A stretch of 64,000 nt of DNA, from positions 4,125,721 to 4,189,720 of the forward strand of contig NW_004450396.1 of NCBI RefSeq assembly GCF_000321225.1, in the 5' to 3' direction. Positions 12,085 through 24,309 of this stretch are shown here, one piece after another (the first letter of the stretch is position 1; each line of letters begins with the position of its first letter). The notes under the pieces are model-generated. The model worked only from the letters and a program-made list of their open reading frames with translations, did no database searches and was not told where the DNA came from. The position numbers were made by a program, and so were the translations under genes. This DNA comes from Odobenus rosmarus divergens. Its lineage: Eukaryota > Chordata > Mammalia > Carnivora > Odobenidae.

Positions 12085-12470
12085 GGGAATTTATTAACCA
12101 ACACTGTGGTAGGCCCTGGTGGGAAATAAAGAAGTATCAGACACGAGCCTCCCCGCTTCAAGAGTCTTCTATCTGGCTGGAGAGAAGAGATGAAGGCATG
12201 GTGCATGACAGTACCAAATTAATTGATTTACATGCATAGACTGTGTCCTGGAGGAGAAAAGAATTGAGACTAATAGTGAAGGGCTTCATGCAGAAGGTGA
12301 ACTCGAGAAGGACCTCCAAAATGGGTAAAATCCAGTAGAAAAGGAGACTGAAAAGAAAAAACAAAAACAAAAACACATAAGTTCTGGAATGTGTTCCAGA
12401 ACAGGACACTCAGGAGACTGGCAGGACCTCAGGAGAGGCTTCCTGAGCTGAGACAGTAGGAACAAGGCAG
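12085..12470 (-). repeat. L2-like fragment, antisense
   Basis: tgtggtaggccctggtggga, ttctatctggctggagag and cagaaggtgaactcgagaag follow the antisense L2 order but are strongly diverged. Confidence 0.4.
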
Positions 12471-12479
12471 GGCAGGTAA

Positions 12480-14220
12480 AAAAATGAAAACAGGCAAAGG
12501 GTAAATGCGCAAAGCATGTAGGAGTCACTTGTTGGAGCAAATTGTAATAAAATTTGGCCCAACACACTACTTAAGGTTGATATTTCTTTTGGCTCAGTTG
12601 AATTTCCTTAAGTCTTCTTACCCAAGAAGGACAAGGACATGGATCCAGCGGTCTGCCAAGGTAAAGGCGGGGAGAGGGCGGGCCTGATGTCAATCAACGG
12701 AAACACACCAGCTGATTAAGGAGGGGCATTAAGGAGTCTCTTGCTTCCTCTCAGGGACTAAAAGACTGATCACTTCAATAGGAAAGGCAACATCAAAAGG
12801 AATTGAGCACTGGGCAAACCAGAATTAGAACTGCACAGTAGAACATCAATGACAGACTCTCCGAGTATGTGTTTCCCTACAGACAGAGCACTGAGAGCCC
12901 TGATCCAGAGAAACATCTTTGTGTATGAGTGTGATTGATAAAAACAGAAGATATCAGTTAAAGGACAAGAAAGGAAATGAAAAAGATGTGTGAGATCTGT
13001 CAACCTTTTCCCTAAGTACCCTTCCCATCCTCAGCGAGTGCAGTACGCGACCAATGTGACAGAAAACTCATCGTGAAACTCAAGCCAGTGGCAGAGCAGA
13101 ATGAGCAATTTCATAGAATAACAACGGACCTGAGGTCTGCAACAGAACTACAAAAGGAAGAAAAGTTAACTGTTAAACCTCCAACAGTTATGTTCTGCCT
13201 GGTTTGGGAACAACAAAATGTAGAGGCCGTGTCATTTTAACTCTAATTCCCAGATGTAAATGTTTTCCTTTTCTAAGCTTGCTTAGCAAATGAACATGCT
13301 AGACTCCAGGAGACTTTTTTTCTGTAATTTGTTGTGCATTATCAGCTATTTACATAATTACTCTCATTAAGCTAGTTACAGCAGTTCCTGTAAATATGTG
13401 AAAGATCACTGAAACATGTAATTATGTCCTTATATCATTAATTAAACTATATCAGCTGAGAAAATTACGGTAAATATGTCTGGAGGTGTTATTAGTCTGT
13501 GTAATGGAGACATAGAATTCTTTATTGAACTACAATAACGTGCTCTGCACTCATAACACATTTCAAACACCAGTTACGATGTTTAAAGTCTAGGATATCG
13601 GGCATAAAAGAAAAATGTATCTTTCATAGCCATAATAGTTTGAAAAATTGATACAGTTTTTAGATTTCCTTCATTACCCCCTCGAATAGAATGCAAATTG
13701 ACAGGTGGGCCTTATGCCCCAGTGGTCATTCCTGGAATTGCAGCAGAAGCCTGCGGTGCCTGAGCCCTGAGCTCTTTTCCTGGAAGAGGCCCCACCAAGG
13801 CCCAGCCAAGCCCCCGGCCCCCATGCTGCCTCCCATGCTGGACCAGCTCCCAATTTGTTCCCTCCTGGATTCTCATGCCCTTGCCAAACAACTCTTTCCT
13901 TAGCGTTTATGTGTACATAGCTGTCCCGATGCCCCAAGCCAAAGTATGAGATTGGTAATGGTAGGATTCCCAGGTAAGACTGCATTTTAAAGGACACACA
14001 CATCAGAAGAGTGAAAATTTCAAGATACTGCATTTCAAAAGTTAAAATTTCAGACTTCGTGAGCATGAGTTGTGGGGCTGAGCATCCAGCCTTTTATTTC
14101 CTCCACATCAGACAGCTTCTGCCTCCTCCTGAGGCAGGCCCCTGCAGTCAGCATTCAGAGGCACTTCAAACCCTGCACCAGGAAACAGCACCTTCACTGA
14201 GTCAAGAAAACTGCAGGTAG
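12480..14220. other. Repeat-free segment about 16-18 kb upstream of MYB
   Basis: About 1.7 kb with no recognisable interspersed repeat. The part 13250-13560 is AT-rich with an 'orderly' look (ttatcagc, tatatcagctgag, ttaattaaac) typical of conserved noncoding elements. It contains GATA-type WGATAA motifs in reverse. No coding call is made. Open frames of 60-130 codons on both strands are not convincing. Confidence 0.35.
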
Positions 14221-14227
14221 CTCTGCC

Positions 14228-14258
14228 GGGGGGCGGGCGGGGGGAGGGCGAGGGAGGG
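14228..14258 (+). repeat. G-rich tract with quadruplex potential
   Basis: Six G runs of three or more within 31 bases (gggggg c ggg c gggggg a ggg c g a ggg a ggg). Isolated in ordinary sequence. No CpG island around it. Confidence 0.6.
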
Positions 14259-14736
14259 CTGGCAAACAATGGCCACTGAGCCTTTATTGGCTCAGAGGAT
14301 GCTTGCTGAAAAGGAAAAGGTAGCTAGGACTAAAAAGATGAGGGGATCCCCAGAGCTTCAGAAAGACACACAGGAAACCCCCTCCCTCAGAAAATAACAA
14401 ACAGAGAAAGCTTTCAGTTCTTCAAGTGCAAAAAATAAAAGCTTGTGACTAGAATTCTGACTCTCTTTAGTTTAATGTTTATTTCTGGGGAGAGGAAAAG
14501 GTTAACTTGGTTCTTATACCCAAATGTTACACAAGCATTTGTCTTTTTTGGAAATCAAAAAAAGGCCCCATTCTTTGAAATAGAAATTTTTTAAGTTTTA
14601 GAAGAAAGTACATTATTTTATTTTTAATAATTATAAAAATAATATTTCCACTTGTCTCTATCTTTGTATGTAGCAGAGGACATACATGACTATACTGCCA
14701 TCAGATTCACACTTATGGACTAAATAGTTATCTAAA

Positions 14737-14849
14737 TTGTGATGAGCACTGGGTGTTATAAGCAACTAATGAATCACTGAACACTACACCAAAAACTAAT
14801 GATGTACTATATGTTGGCTAACTGAACATAATAAAAAATAAAAAACAAA
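14737..14849 (+). mobile_element. Extremely 5'-truncated L1 (about 113 bp)
   Basis: gatgagcactgggtgttata through cataataaaaaataaaaaac is the last stretch of carnivore L1. Target duplication taaatagttatctaaa (14721-14736) against taaatagttatttaaa (14850-14865). Confidence 0.9.
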
Positions 14850-14869
14850 TAAATAGTTATTTAAAAACT

Positions 14870-16215
14870 AGATTTGGATGAGGATTTCTGCCCACTTTCC
14901 AATTCATGCCCTGAGACAGAATTAAACTCATTCCATAAAATGACACATAATCACCTAACTCACTTTTGGGGTCCACCAATGACTTCGTGAGTCAAATGAC
15001 TGTGGAAATTCTCCCCTTAAAAATGAAACGAATATATTCATTATAATTTATACGCAGTTTAAAGTGTCCCCTAAAGTCTACCCCCAGACCCAGGCCGGGA
15101 ACCCCTAAAATACACTTTGAATGTTTAGTATTTATTAGATTGCGAGTGTTCTCCATTAGGAGCTCTGGAGTAAGGTGAAAAATCAGCCAAAAACCTTTAA
15201 TGTGAGAAAGTCCTGGCTGATAAAAATATGTAACACAGCATACTGGCAGTGTTTTAATATAAACACTGGTCAAGAAATTAGATCAACTTTTAGTACACAA
15301 ACACTATGAATACAGCTAGTTCCACTCCCCGATCCTTCCTTCCTTCGGTGAATTTTCACACAGGCTCAGAATACTTTATATGGATAAGCTATTTTCCAAC
15401 ATACTCCCGAGGTAACATTGTCTTTCCAATCGTGCAGTGGTGTCATATCTGGGCCCCAAAGAGAAGCAGCCTCCACAGATTTCTCAGTCAGCTCCATTGT
15501 CAGCCTCTGTCTTTACCTCAGGATTCACCTACCTTCAGATTAATCTGGTTTTCTCAAAGGGGAAACATGGCTCCGAAGGCAGCTTCCTTTCCAAATCAAC
15601 CCCAGTCAAAATGCCGGGGCTGGGGAATGTGAAGAGAAAACAGGGCATAGGCGAGATCTTACAAGGTTTCTGGATTCCTAAAAGCACCATCCCCAGAGTT
15701 GGAACTTGCTAACCAGAAGAGTTCAGCAGGAGAGATACTGTACCAGCCCCACAGATGAGACCAGAGTCTCCTAGAAATCCTTCTCTTTCGCTTGGTGACA
15801 GCCAAGCCATGATCTCATTGGAAAGCCCTCAGTTAAGCTGTGCAATGCTACCTCCAAAATCAAGGTTCTTTTAGAACTCTACTGAGATGGAAAAGCGATG
15901 TGAAAAAAGCATTTTTCATATTGACCCAAAGTTTTATTCCTTCTGGCAAGTAATTGCAGAAGCTAATCTCTTGGTCAGCCAAAGTAAATAAGCCTTTGGG
16001 ATCACATGCCTGGCCGTGGAGTTCATCCCAGGATATGGAACTACACACGGAGGTCCCAATACCATCAGTGGATTAACACACCTCACATAGGTAGTAGTTG
16101 CTCTCACAAGTGGGATTGGCATGACTTCACAATGAGGAAAACAGGAATCCAATACATAATTTTAAAGACGTCAATGATATCCAAAAAAGCGTATGTTTTT
16201 GGAGAAAATGGTTTT
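14870..16215. other. Unique intergenic DNA
   Basis: No recognisable gene or repeat. Open frames up to 108 codons occur but overlap each other in different frames. Confidence 0.35.
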
Positions 16216-16218
16216 TAA

Positions 16219-16445
16219 ATTTATTTTATTTATTTTATTGTTTTATTTTTTTTTTTAAGATTTTATTTATTTGAGAGAGAGAGAGAGAGAATGAGCCAGA
16301 GGGGGAGAGAGAGATAGAGAATCTGAAGCAGACTCCACACTGAGAGCAGAGCCCGATGCCGGGCTCGATCTCACGATCCCGAGATTACCACTGGAGCCAA
16401 AACCAAGAGCCAGTCACTCAATGGACTGTGCCACCCAGGTGTCCC
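16219..16445 (-). repeat. SINEC, antisense, old
   Basis: T-rich start, aagattttatttatttgaga, internal GA run, end gtgccacccaggtgtccc. Flanks gagaaaatggttttt (near 16203) and gaagaaaatgttttgt (16448) look like a decayed target duplication. Confidence 0.85.
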
Positions 16446-16459
16446 TGAAGAAAATGTTT

Positions 16460-18000
16460 TGTAAAACATTTTACAATCTGCTGACTATCATGTGCACGTT
16501 CTGGGTACTGCATTTATTGGAGGCAGACTAGGACCTAAGCAAACCCGAAAAGGCCAGGTTACCTCTAGGTTTCTTCCCACGTCCACCCAGTGGGCTGCAC
16601 TCACTAGGATTTATCTCCTACTGAATGAGGCTTTTCACTCCAGTGTCTCACCTGGGCCTATTCTTCACCAAACCCCCAACTCAAAAACAAAAGCACACTA
16701 AGGGGTAATAGTTATAAATGGATCAATATGCTCATTTAATTCAAGGCAATAGTTGGAAAAGGAGTCTGATATCACCTTAGGGTTATGATGTGCAGGTGGG
16801 CAGAGAAAACATCTGGACAGGCCAGTTAACTGAAAAGATGTTAGACTGGGCTCTACAGGGCAAGTCCTCTCCAACATCTTCTGCGATTGTTTTATAATTA
16901 TGGATAACCTAAGCTCTCTCCCAGGAACATAATGCACATGGTATGGTAATGCTCGCTGGGCTCTGTCACATTCATCTTTGTCGCCAGTGCCGAAGGACTT
17001 GCTGGTGGCCGCACCCTGCTGCTGATGTTGTTCCCACTGACAGGGAAAGAGGTCCTGTTGGCTGTCTGGGGAACATGCTGAGGTGAGGGGGGGTTGGGGA
17101 CTGGCCTGCGGGCACCCGGAGATAGAGCTAGTAGCCAGGGCAATGGGGAGACTCTCTTCTGAGGAGGCGATGGATAGGGTGACCCTATCTGCCATGGCCA
17201 TCACAGAGTAAGCCCAATGTTTGTTGGCCTCCAGTGAAGCAATAGGATGCTCTGTTGATGTGAACACAGCATGGCCAACATGATACTCCGCTCACTGTGA
17301 AACTTGAACACTTTTTTCTAAATCCCAGAAGAAAAAATAGACAAATATGATTTATTTCTATATACAAAAGCAACATAAATTTTGTAAGCCACATTACTAG
17401 AGTTGCCTTACATGTACTTTTGGATACAAATAGAGGCACAAAAGGGTATCTAACTCTGTGACTATCAGAGCCCTGCCTTTCTGATTTTTGGAAGTAGCCG
17501 ACTTCAGCACTGGTCACCTCTGATGGTTTGAGTGTTTTCTGTTGACTCCCTTTCTTCTCTGAACATCATGTTATGTATTCCATAAAGGACAAGCGTTTAG
17601 GTTTACATGAAACCTGACTGCAATACTACTGAAGCCCAGTTGTTTTCTTTAATGAGCATATGTCTAATCACTGCCAACTAATTCCTATGGCTCCAGGCTT
17701 GGCTCAAAGCCAGAAATGCCAGTAATTACCAACCTCAGAAGGTCATGTACTCCTTCTTTGGGAAATTATCTGGAGTAAATCCTTATTCAAAAATCTCTGT
17801 AGAGTTATTCTTCATTCTGTTTTGCTGCAATGGGTAAACCCTTGTATAGGCCTAAGATTCCGCAACCCCTCTCAAAATGAGTTATATTTTCAGCTCACTC
17901 GTTATTTCCAAAAAATCATCATTGGATTATCTTATTCCATCAACTGAAAAGAAATTGAGGAACCTCACCTTTTTTTTATTGGGGGCGAGGGGAGGGAGGG
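16460..18000. other. Unique DNA with a GC-richer patch
   Basis: The patch 16900-17200 is richer in G+C than its surroundings and leaves a 189-codon minus-strand frame open (16698-17267, starting at GTG). I do not recognise the peptide. No splice pattern, promoter or poly-A signal supports a gene. Confidence 0.3.
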
Positions 18001-18019
18001 TGGTGGAGATAAAGTTTCT

Positions 18020-18240
18020 AGGAAAGCCCACAGCATTGGGATCAAAATGGCCTGGGTTAAAATTCTGGCTCTGAACTTTAAAGGTAATGTAAATTTGCAC
18101 ACGTACTTAAACTTGAAACTGCTCTGTTTCTTTCTCAGTCAAATGGAGATCATATCACCTACCTGGTAAGGATGCTTTGAGAATTAAGAGTTAGCCCACA
18201 AAGTGCCTGCCATATAGTAATCGCTTAATAAATGGTAGCT
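18020..18240 (+). repeat. MIR SINE
   Basis: tggcctgggttaaaattctg, tcagtcaaatggagatcata, then taatcgcttaataaatggt is the sense MIR order. Confidence 0.75.
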
Positions 18241-18289
18241 ACTAATGCAGTGTTTCAGTTAAATGGCTGTGAACCATATTTGTGTTCTA

Positions 18290-18500
18290 AAAATAAGTTA
18301 TCCACAGTTTACAAAATACTTTGAAATATATTATCCACTTGATTCTCACTTTGATTTTGTAGAGTCATGCATAAAATAGGCATCATCTCCATTATATAGA
18401 TGAAGATATGGGCTTAAACATTAAGCATTTTGCCCAAAGTTGCACAGTTTGTTTGGGAGTGTTGGGACAACTCAGGGTCTCAAACTCTATATCAGATATG
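18290..18500 (-). repeat. MIR-type SINE, antisense
   Basis: atccacttgattctcacttt, ccattatatagatgaagata and ttttgcccaaagttgcacag match the antisense MIR 3' half. Confidence 0.6.
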
Positions 18501-19570
18501 TATTTTTGCCCTCCTGCTACCCTGCCTACTGTCACTGACCCAGTCAGCCTATATTTATTCTTTTAAGGTAAAATGTTAAGTATTTAGGTAAAATTCTAAT
18601 GTTGAATAACTAAATGGAACCTATTAGGAAAAATGTTTTTATTTTCATTATTCAAAATTCTGCACATCTGACCCTTAAGGAAACAATGAGAGCAAGTATG
18701 AATAGCTTGAAGATCTTATTGATAAGTATTTGACCTTGAACAATTTCATGTTCTGTAGCCATTAATTGCATATGGCCATTGAGCAACTGAACTGTGGTTT
18801 GTGTGACCAAGAAACTGCATTTTAAATTTTAGTTGTTTTTCATTAATTTAATATTAAATTTAAAATCTGACTTTTGCTTCAGCTACTAAAAAACTTTTAG
18901 GTATGTTTGAAACAACTTGGATACATAAATTTACTTTTTGAGTTGTACATTTTATGAAATCTGTACACAGAACAAATATTTCTGATGCAAATTAGCATTT
19001 GAGTGGAGATGTGTTGTAAATGTAATATGTAAACCAGATTTCAAAGACTCGGTACCAAAACAGAAGGCAAAATGTCTTCTTAATAATTTTTAATACTGAT
19101 TTATGCATTGAAATGATAATATTTTGGATACATTAGGTTAAGGAAGATACGTTATTACAACTAGAGATATTAGTTTCTGTTTACTTTTTTAAAACATGGC
19201 CACAAAAACTTTTTAAAGCAGATACATGGCTGGCATTAAATTTTATTTGGTGGCACCGTTCCACAGGAAACCCAATTATCTATGTAACTGGGGAAAATCA
19301 CAGATAATATCACATTTCATTTTATTGATAAATTTTCATTGTTGACTGGCCTGAATCTCAGGTTCTTCATTACTACGATCTTTCAGGGTGCTACTATCTC
19401 TGGAGATAGCCAGAAAGAAAGCAGGATTTTTTTGGTAGAGAGGCAAGCAAAGGCCTAAAAAATCCTGAAATGGACATAACTATTGAATTAAAAGCTATGT
19501 TCACTCTAATTCAGTGCCTCAAATACTTACGGGATGTCTGGTGAAATGAAAATGTTACACAATATTACAC
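18500..19570. other. AT-rich intergenic DNA
   Basis: Mostly unrecognised. 18760-18880 (gcatatggccattgagcaac and on) vaguely resembles an old hAT MITE family. Confidence 0.3.
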
Positions 19571-19584
19571 AAAGGTTAATAGAA

Positions 19585-19790
19585 CCCAAAACTCTGGTCT
19601 CTCTTAAGACGAGGTGCCTTCATCTTAAACCACAGCATCAGCATCACCTGATTCTGCTTATTAAAAATGCAGATTCCTGGATCCCAGTGAGGCCTGTTGA
19701 GTTCGACTCTGAACGATGGTGATTTAGGAGTCTGCGCATTGAAGGGCAGTTCTTATGCTTCTAAAATATGAGACCCGCTGGTCCAGCGGA
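19585..19790 (-). repeat. MER5A-type hAT MITE
   Basis: catcagcatcacctgattct, aaaatgcagattcctggatc and ggtccagcgg are signatures of MER5A. Old. Confidence 0.6.
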
Positions 19791-19819
19791 CAAGAGAGAG
19801 ACATGAAACAAAGTTTAAA

Positions 19820-20510
19820 CCTAATGTAAGTCCTCTGCTAGAGGCACTGAGACATTAGCAGTGTTCCGAGGAAGAACGTTCTCAAGCAGAAGGCGTCTAA
19901 CCTGAGGCTGGAATGACAAGCAGGAGTTAGTCACTAAAGAAGGAAGGGGGGGAGAGGGCAAGCAGAGGATAAGAATGAGCTAGGTATTTGAGCACAGATC
20001 CTCATGGCACGTGTGGTGGCATATGAGCAGTGGACTCTTACTAGGGCTTAAACATCATAGGAGGCTATGAAAAGTCTCAGATGCAATGCTAAGGATTTTG
20101 ATTCCTCGCCCATAGGTAGGTTGTTTTTTAGTGAAGGAGACATTGGCAGAGGTGGTAGGGGAGGCATGTGTCCTCTGAAAACAGTTTCCAGATGACCCTG
20201 ATAGTCTGGTCCAGACTACAAGCAGGATTTCAAGCCAAGGATCATTATGGCCAGGTCTGTGCTTACACATTTTTCTGTCTGACAACTGTGAAGAGAATGA
20301 CTTTTAAGGAAGTTAACTAAGCTTCAGGGAGTGGAGAAATGTCTCAACTGAAGTGGTGGTACGCGGGATAAAAAGGAGAGCAGTCACTGGATAAAGGTTA
20401 AAGAAGTAAACTTAGCAGGAATTTGTGCTTGATTAGATTTTGGGGCAGAGAAAATTTAGGGTGACTCCCAAGTCCTTGCTTTGACTCACCAGGAGGGTGG
20501 CTATGCCATT
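19820..20510 (-). repeat. L2-like fragment, antisense
   Basis: ggctatgaaaagtctcagat, aatgctaaggattttgattc and the gggtgactcccaagtccttg end resemble antisense L2. Very diverged. Confidence 0.35.
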
Positions 20511-20519
20511 TGCGGCCAG

Positions 20520-21290
20520 AGAACACCAACAACCCAGCCTGCTCTAATTTCAAAACTTTGTCTAGCATGTTCTTCTGAATGAGTCATTCTATGCAAAACC
20601 TGTCGACAGTCTTCAAAGGATCCATAAATCCATCACATGTCACAAGACCAGCACACCAGGACACCAGGAACTGTATCAGGTTTTGCATTAAGAAGATTTG
20701 TTCCCGTGCAACATTTTCAAAGGAACCTATTTACTATTTGGGATTTGAATCAACATTACCATCATGAAAGTTCTGATATTCACATACTTAAAAGTACTCC
20801 TAAGTACATTGTAATGAGATTTTTTAAAAATTTTAAACATTAGTAACACCTCCTTCATATATCCATATAAATCAAATTGTTAAATAAAAAGTCCAATAGT
20901 CTAAAGATTAAAAGTAACTTCTTTCTCAAGGTAGTTTGCATTTGTATTGCTCTTCAATTGTTCTATGAAGATATCATTAACTCTCAGGTATTTAAAAGCA
21001 AGAAAAAGCCCCAACAGGGCTTTCAGAAAAGAAACTGTATATAATCTCAACTAAAAAAAGAAATTAAAACTTCTGTAGGAGAACTTTGACATACCTGATA
21101 TTTTTCAACAAAATATTGCCTTTCATTACAAAAGTTTTCGCAGTCAGGCTGTACCCTAAAACAGGATCAGATTAGCTTCCCCATATTCCCACAGAGCTAT
21201 CAGTTTGGAAGTTTTTCAAAATTTTAATCCAAAGGATTAGAAACAATTAGACATAGTTTTTCTAAAAAACATAACTAGACATAATTTTCT
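20520..21290. other. Unique AT-rich intergenic DNA
   Basis: No gene, RNA or repeat recognised. Confidence 0.35.
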
Positions 21291-21291
21291 T

Positions 21292-21487
21292 GGGCGCCTG
21301 GGTGGCTCAGTTGGTTAAGCGACTGCCTTCGGCTCAGGTCATGATCCTGGAGTCCCGGGATTGAGTCCCACATTGGGCTCCCTGCTCAGCAGGGAGTTTG
21401 TTTCTCCCTCTGACCCTCTTCCCTCTCGTGCTCTCTATCTCTCATTCTCTCGCTCTCAAATAAATAATTAAAATCTTTAAAAAAAAA
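21292..21487 (+). repeat. SINEC, 'type B' body
   Basis: Head gggcgcctgggtggctcagt, gcgactgccttcggctcagg, atgatcctggagtcccggga, then ctctgaccctcttccctctc and gtgctctctatctctcattc, tail aaataaataattaaaatctt plus A. This body variant is shared with 35827 and 60653. Confidence 0.95.
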
Positions 21488-21737
21488 TGTAAAAAAAATA
21501 AAAAATAAAGGATATTTTCTTTACAAAAAAGTAAAATGTTTTGCTTTACACAAATATTTAAACCAAATTAAGATAATCCTGAGAATGGTTTTTTTCATAG
21601 GCCAGTTAACTACTTTTATTTATTTCCTAGAACTAACACTAGGAAAAGTAAATCAATATATGTAATCTTTATAGATGTCACAACATTGTAGTATTGGTTT
21701 CACACTTCTACAAACTTTTTATATTTCTAGCAATACC

Positions 21738-21787
21738 TTTAAATGAAAAGAGAAGAGTTACATTTAAATGAAAAGAGAAGAGTTACA
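21738..21787 (+). repeat. Perfect 25-bp tandem duplication
   Basis: The unit tttaaatgaaaagagaagag + ttaca occurs twice back to back with no mismatch (21738-21762, 21763-21787), so the duplication is probably recent or still variable. Confidence 0.95.
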
Positions 21788-21817
21788 GTATACTTTATCT
21801 TAACAGGTTGACATTTT

Positions 21818-22019
21818 TTAAAAATTTTTTTAGATTTACCTATTCATTTATTTATTTGAGAAAGAGAGAGAGAGCACAAGCAGGGGGAGTGGCAGGCAGA
21901 GGGAGAAGCGGGCTCCCCACGGAGCAAGGAGCCCAAAGAGAGCCTCGAACCCAGGACCCTGGGATGATGACCTGAGCCGAAGGCAGATGCTTAACGACTG
22001 AGCCACCCAGGTGCCCCAT
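21818..22019 (-). repeat. SINEC, antisense
   Basis: Body ends gactgagccacccaggtgcccc. Target duplication aggttgacatttt exactly at 21805-21817 and 22020-22032. Confidence 0.95.
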
Positions 22020-22093
22020 AGGTTGACATTTTAAATTATGAAGTTCACTTGATGTGAAGGGCCAAAGAACAGTAATAACTATCCTAAAGCTAT

Positions 22094-22229
22094 TCCTTTC
22101 TTCCTTCCTCCCTTCCTTCCTCCTTTCCTCCCAACCCTCCCTTCCTTAGACTGTGGGTTCAGATAAGAGAGAGAGAGGGAGGGAGAGAGAGGGAGAAAGG
22201 AAGGAGAAAGGAAAGGGAGAGAGAAATAG
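22094..22229. repeat. Pyrimidine run followed by purine run (CTTC)n/(GA)n
   Basis: 22094-22148 is almost pure CTTC/CCTT. After a 14-bp gap, 22163-22229 is almost pure GA/GGGA. The two halves are partly complementary. Confidence 0.9.
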
Positions 22230-22711
22230 GAAAGCTATACTAGTGATTAGAAAAGATGCCGGTTCTTACCAAATCATTTTTAAAAAGACTAAGAAAGCTT
22301 TTCATACTTGCTGGAATTAAGCACTCATTGATTTTATGACTAGTTTCAAAATGGATGGCTACTTGAGGTAAAGAAATAGGATTTAATATTGTAGAAAGTG
22401 ATATTAAAGTAAATAAATGGAGATAAATTTACAATGATAGAGCAGGAGAGGAATTCAGAAAAATTATACATGGAGGGAAAAAAAAACAGGCTTTGAAAGA
22501 AAACAGCTCCAGAGTCAATTCACCATAAGGACAGCAATCTTTACAAATATTAGAAATAAAGCACTACTACTGAGATTAAAATGATGGCATTGATATAATT
22601 TGTAAGGTTACCAATCTTTGCCTGAGGACAGAATTGAATCCATGGGAGGGATTCACAACTCAAGAAAAATGACAAGAACATCAAAGTGTGAGAATTAAAG
22701 TTGGAGCCTAC

Positions 22712-22980
22712 CATAGAGCAGTGGAAAGCACTCAAGATTTGGAATAAAAACCTGGGTTTAAACAATCCCAGCTCTTCAATTTATTATCTGTGTGGACTTG
22801 GGTAAATCACTTCACCTCTCTCAATTTCAGTTACCCCCACCCAAAAATGGAAAAAATGGTATGTGGTGGGGGGCACAAAAAATGTAGGTAGCAGAAGGAC
22901 GAGAACTGCTCTAAGGATTGAATGAGGTGATATATGGCAAAGCCTGTCGCGAACTCTAAAACCCAAAGGTAAGGCATTAT
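22712..22980 (+). repeat. MIR SINE
   Basis: gagcagtggaaagcactcaa, ctgtgtggacttgggtaaat, cactcacctctctcaa-type core, then ggattgaatgaggtgatata, sense MIR. Confidence 0.75.
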
Positions 22981-23112
22981 TAAGTGTATTTTAAACACAA
23001 ACACACAACAGCTCCAACTAATTCCTCATCAATTGTTATTGCACAAAACATTTATGTGCGCACTTGCGCTCAAGACCCAGTTCTAGAACTGGGCATATAG
23101 AAAGATAGAAGA

Positions 23113-23310
23113 GGGGCGCCTGGGTGATTCCGTCAGTTAAGCGGCTGCCTTCAGCTCAGGTCATGATCCCAGGGTCCTGGGATCCAGCCCGTATCAGGCT
23201 CCCTGCTCATCGGGGAGTCTACTTCTCCCTCTCCCTCTGCCTTCCTCTCTGCCTACTTGTGCTTACTCGCTCTCTCTGTCAAATAAATAAATAAAATCTT
23301 TAAAAATAAA
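23113..23310 (+). repeat. SINEC
   Basis: Head ggggcgcctgggtgattccg, tail aaataaataaataaaatctt. Flanking aaagatagaaga (23101-23112) and aaagatagatagaaga (23311-) form the target duplication, the second with an extra gata. Confidence 0.93.
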
Positions 23311-23579
23311 AAAGATAGATAGAAGATACTGTCTCTCCCCTCTAGTTTATAATCAAGACACAAGATGAGATAAGGCACATTATAATAATCAAAAGATATA
23401 GATAAAGGAAGTAAATAAATAACAAAGAAAGGCAATGGAGGCCATATTGCTCAATAAAAGGCAGGAAGGGTGGGCATTAACACGACTCACAGGTGGGAGC
23501 AGTGATTGTGGAGCGGGGAAGCCTAGGAGAACTTCAGAAGGCATTTTGGGCTTCAGCGGAGGCTGAAAGATGGGGGGCA

Positions 23580-24060
23580 CTTAAGTAAGTAAGGAGGAGG
23601 AAGGAAGGCATTGCAGGCGAGAGGCATGGTGTAAGTAAAGGCCCTCAGATTGCCAATGGCTTCTTGGGGAGGAAGCAGAATGACCAGGGCCTGGTAGAAG
23701 GTAAGGTTGGAAGGTAGCTTGTGTTGTAAAGCAGAAAGTCAGCCGGTGCGCCCCAGTCAAGCTCTCCAGGTTGCCTGTGGCTGCCGCCCATTCTGATTGG
23801 TCGGTACCTGAGCCATCCCAGTTATTAAATACCATCACCCCTGAGGGTAAGGTTGTGTAGGCACGGAGGCCAAAGCCAGCTCAAGACAGAAAATGCCAAG
23901 TTAAGGAGTTCAGATCTTATCTGCCCAACATTAGGGGCCAGTTAAGGATTTTTAACCAGATGACTAAACTGCCAAAAGGGGTTACAGTGAGCTTGTGCTT
24001 GCAGTGAGGTGATAATAGGTCGGGGAGAAAGAGCTCAGAGGGGAGAACATTAGTGAGGGG
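23580..24060 (-). repeat. L2 LINE fragment, antisense
   Basis: aaggcattgcaggcgagagg, aaaggccctcagattgcc, gaatgaccagggcctgg and gccagttaaggatttttaac follow the antisense L2a 3' order. Confidence 0.6.
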
Positions 24061-24309
24061 GTGTTGTGCTAGTTTAGGCTGAAGCAATGATCATCTGGAA
24101 GGAGGTGGTAACAATGGGCATGGAAAAGAGGCCCCGAACGTGCAAGAATTCTCGAGCAAAGGCCCACTTGTGTCTGCAAGCCCATGCCTCGCACAGTGCC
24201 TAACACTGAGTAGATAGTCTCCATATGTTTACCAATAAAAAGGAACTGTGGAAACACTGTAAAGTAGATAGAGGTAAAATGGGCTGCCCAGGTATTTTAG
24301 GGAGAAACA

